Assembly: GCA_965250225.1 (NCBI GenBank)
Contig: CBDFNQ010000033.1
Coordinates: 62,001 to 126,000, forward strand
Direction: 5' to 3'
Source: CBDEUK01 sp965250225
GTDB lineage: Bacteria > Pseudomonadota > Gammaproteobacteria > Eutrophobiales > Eutrophobiaceae
Length of the DNA: 64,000 nucleotides
Within the stretch, counting starts at the first letter, position 1; each line of letters opens with the position of its first letter. Below are positions 17,789 to 25,929 of the stretch, piece after piece. The translations under genes were made by a program, and so were the position numbers. The notes beneath the pieces are model-generated. The model was not told where the DNA came from. It ran no database searches and worked only from the letters and a program-made list of their open reading frames with translations.

Positions 17789-19903
17789 ATGGCAATCGAT
17801 CTCAATGATGAAATTGTTCAGGATTTTCTGGTTGAAGCAGGAGAAATTCTTGAATCTTTGAATGAGCAATTGGTTGATCTGGAGTCACGTCCCGATGATA
17901 AGGAATTGTTGAATTCAGTATTTCGTAGTTTTCACACTATCAAAGGTGGAGCCGGTTTTCTTGCCATGGATCCACTTGTAGAGGTTTGCCATAAAGCGGA
18001 AAATATCTTTGACTTGTTAAGAAATGATGAACGCAGTGTCGATTCAGAACTCATGGATATTGTGCTCGAAGTACTTGATGTGGTTAACGACATGTTTAGT
18101 GATATTGGTAATGGAAATGACCCAAATCCCGCGAGTGCAGAATTACTGGAAAATTTGAATCGATTATCACAACCGGAAACAGCAAGTCCGGAAGTTATAG
18201 AGCATGCACCAGAAGTAACAGGAGATAATGAAATACAACCTACATCCACAGGAACCGAGTCAGATGATATCAATGATGAAGAATTTGAAGGTTTACTTGA
18301 TCAATTGCATGGATCAGGAAAACCAACCTCTGCTGATGGAGAGGAAAATAAGGCCGAAATAAAACTCCCTGAAGCAAAAAATAATGAAATTACTGATGAT
18401 GAATTTGAAGGTTTGCTCGATCAGTTACAAGGCTCTGGAAAACAGGCTTCAGGAGTAAAACCCAAGCCTGAAACTAAGCCAACAGCTAAAAACGATGATA
18501 TTACAGATAATGAATTTGAAGACTTGCTTGATCAGTTACAAGGTAAAAAAACTGGAACCAGTGATACAAAAAAAGATAGTGCAGCACTATCAGAACCTAC
18601 CTCTGTTGTTACAGAGATTAGTGAAGTAAAAAAGTCTGTAGAAAAAACAGCTGCTGTACAATCAGCAGAAGCCAAATTAAACAAGGCAGACAAAACTGAA
18701 TCGAAAACTACAAAGGTCGCGGTTCCTAAAGCAGAGACAACGGTTCGTGTAGAAACCAGCATACTAGATCACATCATGAATATGGTAGGTGAGCTGGTGT
18801 TATTACGTAACAGACTTTCCACATTAGAAACCACATTGAGTAATGAAGAAGTAACAGAAACAGTTGGTAATCTCGACGTTGTTACCACTGATTTGCAGTC
18901 GGCCGTCATGAAAACGCGTATGCAACCAATAAAAAAAGTCTTTGGTCGTTTCCCACGCGTTGTCCGTGATTTGGCCAGAAGTCTAGATAAGCAGATTACT
19001 TTGGAAATGATTGGTGAAGAAACTGATCTGGACAAGAACCTGGTTGAAGCATTGGCTGATCCATTGGTTCATCTGGTGCGTAATTCAGTTGATCATGGTA
19101 TTGAAATGCCTGATGAACGTGTAGCAGTCGGCAAAAATAAAGAAGGTACGGTAGTACTTTCAGCAGAGCAAGAAGGTGATCATATTTTGTTAACCATACA
19201 GGATGATGGAAAAGGAATGGATCATGAAGTTTTGAGAAAAAAGGCAGTTGAAAAAGGATTGTTTGATGAAGATTCAGTTGCGAGGCTTGATGAATCTGAT
19301 TGTTATAATTTGATTTTTATGCCGGGGTTTTCAACCAAAGAAGAAATATCAGATGTGTCAGGTCGCGGTGTTGGAATGGATGTGGTTAAGACCCGGATCA
19401 ATCAGCTCAATGGAACAGTGAGTGTTGATTCAAAATTAGGATTTGGCACGACTATCGAAATCAAGGTTCCATTGACCCTGGCAATTATGCCAACGCTGAT
19501 GGTTAAATTAGGAGAAAAAGATCAGGTGTTTGCTTTACCACTTGTTAGTGTTAACGAAATACTGGATCTTGATATGAACAAGGTCAATATGGTCGATGGG
19601 CAAAAAGTAGTTGTGATCAGAGGTAAGCCATTACCATTATTCTATTTGAGTACTTGGTTAACTACTGGATCTGGCGACTATGATCTAGAGAAGGGACATG
19701 TTGTTGTTGTAACCATTGGGACTCACATGATTGCTTTATTAGTGGACAGCTTGCTTGGTCGAGAAGAGGTTGTGATAAAGCCACTAGGGGCGATGCTCCA
19801 TGGCACGAAAGGGTTGGCCGGTGCAACAATAACTGGGAATGGCAAAATTGCATTGATTCTGGATTTACCCGACCTGCTAAAATCCTATGCAAATCGATAC
19901 TAA
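17789..19903 (+). CDS. cheA: chemotaxis histidine kinase CheA
   Basis: Receptor-controlled kinase that phosphorylates CheY and CheB. It has an HPt (P1) domain with the phosphorylated His at about residue 49 (RSFHTIKGGAGFL). A long Glu/Lys-rich linker follows (about 130-310), then the dimerisation helix hairpin, an ATPase domain (LVRNSVDHGIE N-box; DDGKGMD; GFSTKEEISDVSGRGVGMDVV) and a C-terminal CheW-like domain (from about 560). The linker shows no obvious folded P2 domain. Instead it holds three copies of an EFE-x-LLDQL-x-G motif at about 161-177, 201-217 and 238-252. Total 704 residues. Confidence 0.96.
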   Translation: MAIDLNDEIVQDFLVEAGEILESLNEQLVDLESRPDDKELLNSVFRSFHTIKGGAGFLAMDPLVEVCHKAENIFDLLRNDERSVDSELMDIVLEVLDVVNDMFSDIGNGNDPNPASAELLENLNRLSQPETASPEVIEHAPEVTGDNEIQPTSTGTESDDINDEEFEGLLDQLHGSGKPTSADGEENKAEIKLPEAKNNEITDDEFEGLLDQLQGSGKQASGVKPKPETKPTAKNDDITDNEFEDLLDQLQGKKTGTSDTKKDSAALSEPTSVVTEISEVKKSVEKTAAVQSAEAKLNKADKTESKTTKVAVPKAETTVRVETSILDHIMNMVGELVLLRNRLSTLETTLSNEEVTETVGNLDVVTTDLQSAVMKTRMQPIKKVFGRFPRVVRDLARSLDKQITLEMIGEETDLDKNLVEALADPLVHLVRNSVDHGIEMPDERVAVGKNKEGTVVLSAEQEGDHILLTIQDDGKGMDHEVLRKKAVEKGLFDEDSVARLDESDCYNLIFMPGFSTKEEISDVSGRGVGMDVVKTRINQLNGTVSVDSKLGFGTTIEIKVPLTLAIMPTLMVKLGEKDQVFALPLVSVNEILDLDMNKVNMVDGQKVVVIRGKPLPLFYLSTWLTTGSGDYDLEKGHVVVVTIGTHMIALLVDSLLGREEVVIKPLGAMLHGTKGLAGATITGNGKIALILDLPDLLKSYANRY

Positions 19904-19942
19904 ATGGTCATCTAAAAATTTATTTAGAAGAGTACGAACGTC

Positions 19943-20998
19943 ATGGTAAATGTACTCGTTGTAGATGATTCAAGTTTCTTTCGTAGAACTATCAGTAGCT
20001 TCCTTGAATCCGATCCAGACATTTCTGTTATTGGTCAGGCACATGATGGTGAAGAAGCTGTTCGAATGGCAGGGGAATTAAAACCAGATGTGATTACCAT
20101 GGACGTAGAGATGCCGAAAATGGACGGCATTACTGCAGTAAAAAAAATAATGGCCATTCGACCAACACCTATCCTGATGTTCTCCAATCAAACAGAAAAA
20201 GGTGCACAAACAACTCTGGATGCATTGCATGCTGGCGCAGCAGATTTTTTCCTGAAAAATTTCCAACAGGTTGCAGTAAAACAGGAAGAAATGATTCATA
20301 AATTTCAGTTGCGCGTAAAAGAATTGGCCTTGCAAAATAAAATATCTGAAAATTTTACCGAACAACTCAAACAAACTATTCGATCCAAATCAATCAAAAA
20401 AAATAATGATTCGCTCATCACAATATCTAATTATAAATTGATTGCGATTGGCGCCTCTACTGGCGGGCCAGTAGCACTTGAAAAAGTATTAACAAAACTA
20501 CCAGCCTCATTTCCATCGCCAATCATTTTAATACAACATATGCCAGCTGGTTTTACTAAAGCATTTTCTGAACGACTTAACCAACTCTGTAAAATTACTG
20601 TGAAAGAAGCAGAAGATGATGAACCATTATTACCTGGCACGGCATACCTTGCCCCCGGTGGAAAACAAACCTACGTTGTAAAACAGACCAATCGAATACT
20701 ATTGAAAGTTAAAGAGTCTGCACCTGATCTCAATTACCAACCTTGTGTGGATGAAACATTCAAATCCATTGCGAAAGTGTATTCACGTGGCAAGTTATTG
20801 GCCATTATTATGACGGGTATGGGATCAGACGGCTGTGAAGGTGTACGACAACTAAAAAAACAGGGAGCTACTGTCTGGGCACAAAATCAAGCTACCTCTG
20901 TTGTCTATGGAATGCCAATGGCTATCACCAATGAGAATCTTGCTGATAAAGTGTTAGCAGTAGATGATATTGGAAACAAACTCGCTAAAACGGGCTGA
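19943..20998 (+). CDS. cheB: chemotaxis protein-glutamate methylesterase CheB
   Basis: Removes methyl groups from chemoreceptors for adaptation. The receiver domain has Asp at about residue 54 (TMDVEMPKMDG). The catalytic domain has the Ser in GASTGGP (about 172), the His in LIQHMPAGF and the Asp in MTGMGSDG. 351 residues. No cheR lies nearby, so the partner methyltransferase must be encoded elsewhere. It ends 2 bases before motC. Confidence 0.96.
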   Translation: MVNVLVVDDSSFFRRTISSFLESDPDISVIGQAHDGEEAVRMAGELKPDVITMDVEMPKMDGITAVKKIMAIRPTPILMFSNQTEKGAQTTLDALHAGAADFFLKNFQQVAVKQEEMIHKFQLRVKELALQNKISENFTEQLKQTIRSKSIKKNNDSLITISNYKLIAIGASTGGPVALEKVLTKLPASFPSPIILIQHMPAGFTKAFSERLNQLCKITVKEAEDDEPLLPGTAYLAPGGKQTYVVKQTNRILLKVKESAPDLNYQPCVDETFKSIAKVYSRGKLLAIIMTGMGSDGCEGVRQLKKQGATVWAQNQATSVVYGMPMAITNENLADKVLAVDDIGNKLAKTG

Positions 20999-21000
20999 TA

Positions 21001-21741
21001 ATGGATTTTCTCAGTATCATCGGGATCATCGTGGGTATAGGGATGGTACTCGTCGGACAATCTCTGGATGGTGGCCATTTGGCAACATTGTTAAATGGCC
21101 CTGCTTTATTAATCGTATTGGGTGGATCGACCGGAGCTATTCTTTTACAGTCCCCAGTTCCCACATTTATCCGGGCTATTAAGTTGGCCAAATGGGTATT
21201 CGCCCCGCCTTCCAATCAAGTTGATGAATCTATTAAACGACTGATGCATTGGAGCAGTGTCGCGCGTAAAGAAGGTTTGTTGGCACTTGAAGCCCTGGTC
21301 GAAAAAGAACCAGACATGTTTATTCGCAAAGGCATGCAACTATTAGTCGATGGTAATGAGCCTGATGTGATTCGTGAAACCATGGAGATCGAATTAATCA
21401 CAAAAGAAGATAATGATATACAAGCCGCCCGTGTTTTTGACAGCATGGGGGCTTATACACCAACACTAGGCATTCTGGGTGCTGTTATGGGTTTAATCCA
21501 TGTCATGGGTAATCTGGCGGAACCAGATAAACTTGGTAGTGGTATCGCCGTCGCCTTTGTTGCCACGATCTATGGTGTCGGATTTGCCAATCTGGTGTTC
21601 CTGCCCATGGGTAACAAACTCAAAGCCATTATAAAAAAAGAAGCTCAATTTAGAGAAATGTTAATAGAAGGTATTGTAGCGATTGCTGAAGGTGAAAACC
21701 CTAGAGCCATGCAAGGTAGATTGAGTGGGTTTAGAGGCTAA
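21001..21741 (+). CDS. motC: flagellar stator protein of the MotC (MotA-like) type
   Basis: Proton-channel stator subunit that generates torque with MotD. It has four membrane helices, beginning MDFLSIIGIIVGIGMVLVGQ, then a cytoplasmic loop (RVFDSMGAYTPTLGILGAVMG is the conserved MotA/ExbB signature) and a C-terminal charged tail. At 246 residues and in this position (after cheB, before motD and parC) it matches the second stator set of Pseudomonas rather than MotAB. Confidence 0.92.
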   Translation: MDFLSIIGIIVGIGMVLVGQSLDGGHLATLLNGPALLIVLGGSTGAILLQSPVPTFIRAIKLAKWVFAPPSNQVDESIKRLMHWSSVARKEGLLALEALVEKEPDMFIRKGMQLLVDGNEPDVIRETMEIELITKEDNDIQAARVFDSMGAYTPTLGILGAVMGLIHVMGNLAEPDKLGSGIAVAFVATIYGVGFANLVFLPMGNKLKAIIKKEAQFREMLIEGIVAIAEGENPRAMQGRLSGFRG

Positions 21742-21832
21742 CTCGGAAATTAGACATGATCACAGTTTCCGATGCAAATTTTTGGTTAATGGAATGATGT
21801 GTGCATGAACCCGGATATATCAGGTAACTATC

Positions 21833-22762
21833 ATGAGAAGAAAGCGTCGCATTGAAGAACATACGGCTGAATCAGCGGATCGTTGGTTGGTGTCTTATGC
21901 GGATTTTATAACTTTACTGTTTGCATTTTTCGTCGCTTTGTATGCGATTTCATCTGTGAATGAAGGTAAGTACCGCGTATTAGCCAGTTCAATTGTCGAG
22001 GCTTTTAATGACCCATCGAATAAAGACAAAGATAAAGACGAGTCTTCAATTAAGACGGATGAAATTACTCCAATTGAACTCGATTATGTAAAAGCAGATT
22101 CAATCACTCAAGATTTAGATGTCATTGAATCTGAAGATGGATCAGCAGCCAAACAGCAAACAATAGTATCCAACCAACGATCTGTTGCTGGAACTCAAAA
22201 TGACTCGGAAATACAAATTGAAAAATCCGCTGCAGATATTGCAGAAGATATCGAACAGGAAATGGCTGAACTCATCGATCAGGGGGCGGTGTCGGTCAGA
22301 CAATCGGATGACTGGATTGAAGTTGAAATCAAGAATAATGTACTGTTCCCCAGTGGCAGCGCACGACTACATAATGATGCTTTACCAATATTAACGAGCT
22401 TATCATCCATCTTTATTGAATTTTCTAATCCAATTCAGGTTGAAGGGTTCACCGATGACCAACCAATCAACACCATTGCATTTCCTTCAAACTGGGAATT
22501 ATCAGCCGCTAGGGCAGCCAGTGTGGTTCATTTGTTAATGAAGGTAGGCATTAAACCCAGCCGCATGGTCGCTGTCGGTTACGGAGAATACCGACCCATT
22601 GCCGATAATATTAGTGAACAAGGACGACAACAAAATCGTCGCGTCGTGATCATTATTCCAACTGCTGATACGAATGGTCATGTCATTGATGCAGGAACAT
22701 TAACAGAAACATCACATGGACCATCAGGACAAAAACGTATCCGTGTGGATATGATTCAATGA
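21833..22762 (+). CDS. motD: flagellar stator protein of the MotD (MotB-like) type
   Basis: Peptidoglycan-anchored partner of MotC. The single N-terminal helix contains the proton-binding Asp in SYADFITLLFAFF (about residue 26). A low-complexity Asp/Glu/Lys linker follows, then an OmpA-like peptidoglycan-binding domain (NVLFPSGSARL, VEGFTDDQPINT, WELSAARAASV, GYGEYRP). 309 residues. The stop overlaps the start of the ParA-like gene (ATGA). Confidence 0.92.
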   Translation: MRRKRRIEEHTAESADRWLVSYADFITLLFAFFVALYAISSVNEGKYRVLASSIVEAFNDPSNKDKDKDESSIKTDEITPIELDYVKADSITQDLDVIESEDGSAAKQQTIVSNQRSVAGTQNDSEIQIEKSAADIAEDIEQEMAELIDQGAVSVRQSDDWIEVEIKNNVLFPSGSARLHNDALPILTSLSSIFIEFSNPIQVEGFTDDQPINTIAFPSNWELSAARAASVVHLLMKVGIKPSRMVAVGYGEYRPIADNISEQGRQQNRRVVIIIPTADTNGHVIDAGTLTETSHGPSGQKRIRVDMIQ

Positions 22763-23571
22763 AGATCTGGACGATTGCCAATCAAAAAGGGGGGGTTGGT
22801 AAAACAACAACGACTGTTTCACTTGCTGGCTTGTTAGTTGAACGAGGTTATCGTGTGTTGATGATCGATCTCGATCCACATGGTTCGATGACCAGTTACT
22901 TTGGTTATGATCCAGACACTATTGAAGAAAGTAGTTACTCATTGTTTGAGAAAAAAGCAGCAAAGACAAAAATTCCATTTGCTTCAATTCTTTGCCGCAC
23001 AGAAATAAATAACATGAGTTTATTGCCTGCGAGTACATCTATGGTTGCACTTGATCGACACCTTGGTGCACAGGAAGGGATGGGTTTGGTGATCAGGCAG
23101 ACCTTGAAACAATATGAAAAATATTATGATTTTGTGTTGATCGACTGTCCTCCTACTCTGGGTATACTAATGATCAATGCACTGGCTGCCTGTGAGCGTT
23201 TGATTATTCCGGTTCAAACAGAATTTCTCGCCATTAAAGGGCTTGAGCGTATGTTGAATACATTAAAAATGATCACCATGTCTGGAAAACATTCGATGGA
23301 GTATATCGTTGTCCCTACTATGTACGATCAAAGAACACGAGCATCGCTGGATGGTCATGAACATTTACAAATCGTTTTTCCCGATTATCTTTGGGATGAC
23401 TTGATACCCGTTGATACAAAATTTCGCGAAGCAAGTCAGGTAGGTCAACCGATTAATTATTTGTATCCAAATTCACATGGTGCACTGGCTTATAAAAATT
23501 TATTGAACAAACTACTATATCAGGATGATGGTATGACAGATAAAAACAGACCAGAGGAATTAAGACCTTAA
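22759..23571 (+). CDS. parC: ParA-like ATPase ParC, positions chemotaxis arrays
   Basis: ParA/Soj family ATPase. The deviant Walker A motif NQKGGVGKTTT is at about residues 8-18, with the signature MIDLDPHGSM and the later LIDCPPTLG. Its place between motD and a CheW-domain gene is that of Vibrio ParC and Pseudomonas PA1462, which recruit chemotaxis arrays to the cell pole. The alternative, chromosome partition, is unlikely because no parB is linked. Confidence 0.85.
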   Translation: MKIWTIANQKGGVGKTTTTVSLAGLLVERGYRVLMIDLDPHGSMTSYFGYDPDTIEESSYSLFEKKAAKTKIPFASILCRTEINNMSLLPASTSMVALDRHLGAQEGMGLVIRQTLKQYEKYYDFVLIDCPPTLGILMINALAACERLIIPVQTEFLAIKGLERMLNTLKMITMSGKHSMEYIVVPTMYDQRTRASLDGHEHLQIVFPDYLWDDLIPVDTKFREASQVGQPINYLYPNSHGALAYKNLLNKLLYQDDGMTDKNRPEELRP

Positions 23572-24228
23572 ATGAAACAGACACTCGAAAAACAAACTGA
23601 TTTACTGGATTCACGACAGACGTTGAACTTGTATCTTGAAACATTGTTTCAGGAAAATACTACAGAACAAGATGCAATTATAAAAAAACAGATAGAGATC
23701 AAACAAACAAAAATAAAACAAACAAAAATAAAAATAAAACAAAAAAAGGACATGGAGATCATGTTGATTAATTTTGGTAAACACAAGTTGGCTATGTCCG
23801 TAATGGATTTAAAAACTGTGGTAGATATTAATGAAAAAAAACTAATTCAATTACCTGAGCAAGAACCCTATATTCTTGGCGTGTTAAATCATGCCAGGAA
23901 AAATATTCCAGTTTACGACTTGAATTGGGTATTCAATTCAAATCGAACATTGAACAAACCTGTTAAAGCAACAACACTAGGTTTATTTCGCCAGGCAATT
24001 ATCCTGCATGGTGAGTGTATGGCTATTGCTTGTGATAGCGCTGATAAAATCATTAATATCAAAAATGATAGTGTCCGTTGGAGCAAATTCCGTGGAACTC
24101 ACCCTTGGCTAAAAGGGATTATTATGGAAAATATGTCAGTTTTGCTTGGGATCCGTGAGATCAAACGTCTATTCGAGCGGGGTATAATAGATGTTGAAAT
24201 AAAAAAACGAACCATACCAACTGTTTAG
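23572..24228 (+). CDS. parP: CheW-domain protein, ParP-like array adaptor
   Basis: 218 residues with a CheW-like domain in the C-terminal two thirds (from about residue 60: MLINFGKHKLAMSVMDLKTVV to the end). The N-terminal third is low-complexity, rich in Lys, Gln and Ile, with a repeated K-Q-T-K-I unit. In Vibrio the gene between parC and cheW encodes ParP, which binds ParC and CheA through a C-terminal CheW-like domain, so ParP is the best guess. The start abuts the parC stop. No proline-rich N-terminus is seen, unlike Vibrio ParP. Confidence 0.7.
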   Translation: MKQTLEKQTDLLDSRQTLNLYLETLFQENTTEQDAIIKKQIEIKQTKIKQTKIKIKQKKDMEIMLINFGKHKLAMSVMDLKTVVDINEKKLIQLPEQEPYILGVLNHARKNIPVYDLNWVFNSNRTLNKPVKATTLGLFRQAIILHGECMAIACDSADKIINIKNDSVRWSKFRGTHPWLKGIIMENMSVLLGIREIKRLFERGIIDVEIKKRTIPTV

Positions 24229-24234
24229 CGATTT

Positions 24235-24250
24235 TGGCATAGAGCATGCT
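24235..24250 (+). promoter_or_regulatory. weak sigma-54-like site before cheW
   Basis: TGGCAT-N5-ATGCT has GG and GC in the correct 12-base register, but the -12 element is imperfect. It lies 66 bases before the cheW start, in an 87-base gap that breaks an otherwise tightly packed operon. Treat as a candidate only. Confidence 0.3.
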
Positions 24251-24315
24251 GTTTATAACCTTATAAAACACAATAATGACGGTAATTTGACGTTAGAGTT
24301 TGCCGGGAGCCAATA

Positions 24316-24804
24316 ATGACGAGTTTAGCGAAAGACAATTCGAAAGTAGAAGACATTATTCAATGGGTTACATTCCGCCTGGCCGACGAAGTTTATGGCA
24401 TCAATGTCATGCAAGTACAGGAAGTCCTGAGACTATCTGAAATAGCCCCTGTGCCTGGTGCACCAGCTTACGTTATGGGGATCATAAATTTACGTGGTAA
24501 TGTCGTTACCGTTATCGACACTCGTCAACGTTTCGGCTTACCTGCACAGGAGGCAGATGATTCGACACGAATTGTCATCATCGAAGTAAATGGTCAGGTT
24601 ATAGGTATACTCGTAGATAGCGTGGCAGAAGTCGTGAACCTAAGTTCATCTGAGATTGAAACAACGCCTAATCTTGGTAATGAAGACAATGCTAATTCAA
24701 AATATATACAAGGTGTATATAGTCGTGGCGATAAAATTTTAATTTTGGTGGATGTGAATAAATTTTTATCGGACACAGAATTGAATGAGGTATCACAATT
24801 TTAA
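24316..24804 (+). CDS. cheW: chemotaxis coupling protein CheW
   Basis: Links CheA to chemoreceptors. A single CheW domain fills the 162 residues. The pattern WVTFRLADEVYGINVMQVQEV, then IINLRGNVVTVIDTRQRFGL and VIGILVDSVAEVV, is standard. AGGGAGCC-type ribosome site sequence is poor, but the ATG is the only sensible start. Confidence 0.95.
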   Translation: MTSLAKDNSKVEDIIQWVTFRLADEVYGINVMQVQEVLRLSEIAPVPGAPAYVMGIINLRGNVVTVIDTRQRFGLPAQEADDSTRIVIIEVNGQVIGILVDSVAEVVNLSSSEIETTPNLGNEDNANSKYIQGVYSRGDKILILVDVNKFLSDTELNEVSQF

Positions 24805-24816
24805 AGTGATATTCAG

Positions 24817-24981
24817 ATGAATGCTTTTCGTGAAATACAACCCACGCAAGCTGTAGCTCCGCTCAAAAAGATTCAGGATTCTGTGAAAAAAAAACAAGAA
24901 CAACAACAGAACAAGAAAAAAACAAATGATAAGCAAGAACGTAACGATATTACTGATCATCAAGTCGATGAATTTATATAA
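24817..24981 (+). CDS. small hydrophilic protein, 54 residues, unknown
   Basis: An ORF of 54 codons starting MNAFREIQPTQAVAPLKK and ending DHQVDEFI, highly charged and rich in Lys and Gln, likely disordered or coiled. It sits 12 bases after cheW and 63 bases before the DUF2802 gene on the same strand, so co-transcription is likely. No clear ribosome site. I do not recognise it. Its placement suggests a flagellar or chemotaxis accessory role, but that is inference. Confidence 0.5.
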   Translation: MNAFREIQPTQAVAPLKKIQDSVKKKQEQQQNKKKTNDKQERNDITDHQVDEFI

Positions 24982-25044
24982 AGGTAATAAACGAATTCAC
25001 TAACAATTAGTTCTGGTAAAGTACATTCATAAAGGTGATAAAGA

Positions 25045-25461
25045 ATGAATATTGAGATAAGTGGCTCCGTTTTTTTTCAGGCTCTTTTACTTCTACTGTT
25101 ATGTCAGGCATTGGTATTTTTTAAATTCAAGAACATCATTTATTCACAGCAAAAGAAAATCAAATTTCTTAAAAATGATGTTCAGGCCCTGTTGCTCTGC
25201 GCTCGTGGCGTAGGGGAAAAATTACACTGTCAACAAAGTGAATTTCGCTACATCCAGGAGCGGCAGGACAAGCTTGAAATAAATGAAGGTAATCATGGTA
25301 TGTCGTATAAACAAATCATGGGTCTTATGGGTCAAGGCGTCAGTCGAAATGAAATGATGAGCAGTTGTGACTTAACCCAGGGTGAAGTTGACCTCATGGC
25401 ACATCTACAAAAGAATCAAAAAAATCCTCGCAGTCCTCAAAATCAAAACTTGCATATCTAG
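25045..25461 (+). CDS. DUF2802 membrane-anchored protein of the chemotaxis cluster
   Basis: 138 residues with one N-terminal membrane helix (ALLLLLLCQALVFF), a coiled middle part and a C-terminal helical domain (YKQIMGLMGQGVSRNEMMSSCDLTQGEVDLMAHL) that reads like a small helix-turn-helix fold, the DUF2802 pattern. Genes of this family regularly end the polar flagellar/che cluster (for example after cheW in Pseudomonas). Function unknown. AAAGGTGAT precedes the ATG. Confidence 0.8.
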   Translation: MNIEISGSVFFQALLLLLLCQALVFFKFKNIIYSQQKKIKFLKNDVQALLLCARGVGEKLHCQQSEFRYIQERQDKLEINEGNHGMSYKQIMGLMGQGVSRNEMMSSCDLTQGEVDLMAHLQKNQKNPRSPQNQNLHI

Positions 25462-25653
25462 GATTATCCTAATTTAGTCTGATTAAGTCAGGGGTCTTAC
25501 TGATACGAATCCGTTGCAGCTTCCGCCAAATTTGTTTACTCTTCGCGCCTTGATTTGTGCCATAGTTATTGGCAATTAGAAAATAGCCATTAGATTACGT
25601 GTTTATTGTGCTTACTTGCTAACTAATAGCTTGTAGCTATTGCTATTTTATTC

Positions 25654-25743
25654 GGAGAGATGGCTGAGCGGTTGAAGGCGCACGCCTGGAAAGTGTGTAT
25701 ACGTTTATTCGTATCGAGGGTTCGAATCCCTCTCTCTCCGCCA
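25654..25743 (+). tRNA. tRNA-Ser (anticodon GGA)
   Basis: Acceptor stem GGAGAGA pairs with TCTCTCC. The D-arm, an anticodon loop CTGGAAA giving anticodon GGA, a long type II variable arm (about 18 bases, GTATACG...CGTATC) and the T-arm GAGGGTTCGAATCCCTC are all intact. The 3' CCA is encoded. The length of 90 bases fits serine tRNA. Confidence 0.97.
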
Positions 25744-25785
25744 ATAAATAAAAAAGTCCTCCTTGTGAGGGCTTTTTTATTTATT
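25744..25785. terminator. strong bidirectional intrinsic terminator after tRNA-Ser
   Basis: A near-perfect inverted repeat: an A-rich arm leading into GTCCTC, loop CTTGT, GAGGGC, then six Ts and ATTTATT. The A-tract on one side and T-tract on the other would stop transcripts from both directions. It begins directly after the tRNA CCA. Confidence 0.9.
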
Positions 25786-25874
25786 CCGAGAAGAGGGTTA
25801 CGAATCCCAATGCACATGGATGTGCCGGTGCCGTGAAGTCCATGGAAGGACGAGAACGGCCTCTCTCTCCGCCA
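25786..25874 (+). repeat. broken copy of the tRNA-Ser 3' end with an inserted palindromic element
   Basis: GAGGGTTACGAATCCC (25793-25808) repeats the T-arm of the tRNA with one extra A, and CTCTCTCTCCGCCA (25861-25874) repeats its acceptor end and CCA. The roughly 52 bases between them are foreign: hairpins GCACAT-GG-ATGTGC (25812-25825) and GTCC-ATGGAA-GGAC (25838-25851), the second enclosed by an outer stem GCCG/CGGC (25830-25833, 25857-25860). It is not a functional tRNA because the 5' half is missing. It looks like a duplicated tRNA end hit by a small mobile palindrome. Confidence 0.75.
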
Positions 25875-25929
25875 TCTAGTCTGGTCTCTGTAGAGCGTCT
25901 CCGTAGAGATTTACCAATGTCTTAAGAAT

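Noticed and set aside
22759..23571. Chromosome or plasmid partition ParA
   Set aside because: No parB or centromere-like repeats nearby; gene order matches the chemotaxis ParC position.
25455..25475. AGGAT-T-ATCCT palindrome after the DUF2802 gene as an intrinsic terminator
   Set aside because: The stem has only five to six weak pairs and no T-run follows, so it is not convincing.
25786..25874. Second tRNA-Ser gene
   Set aside because: Only T-arm and acceptor 3' sequences are present, split by an insert; no D-arm, anticodon arm or 5' acceptor strand.
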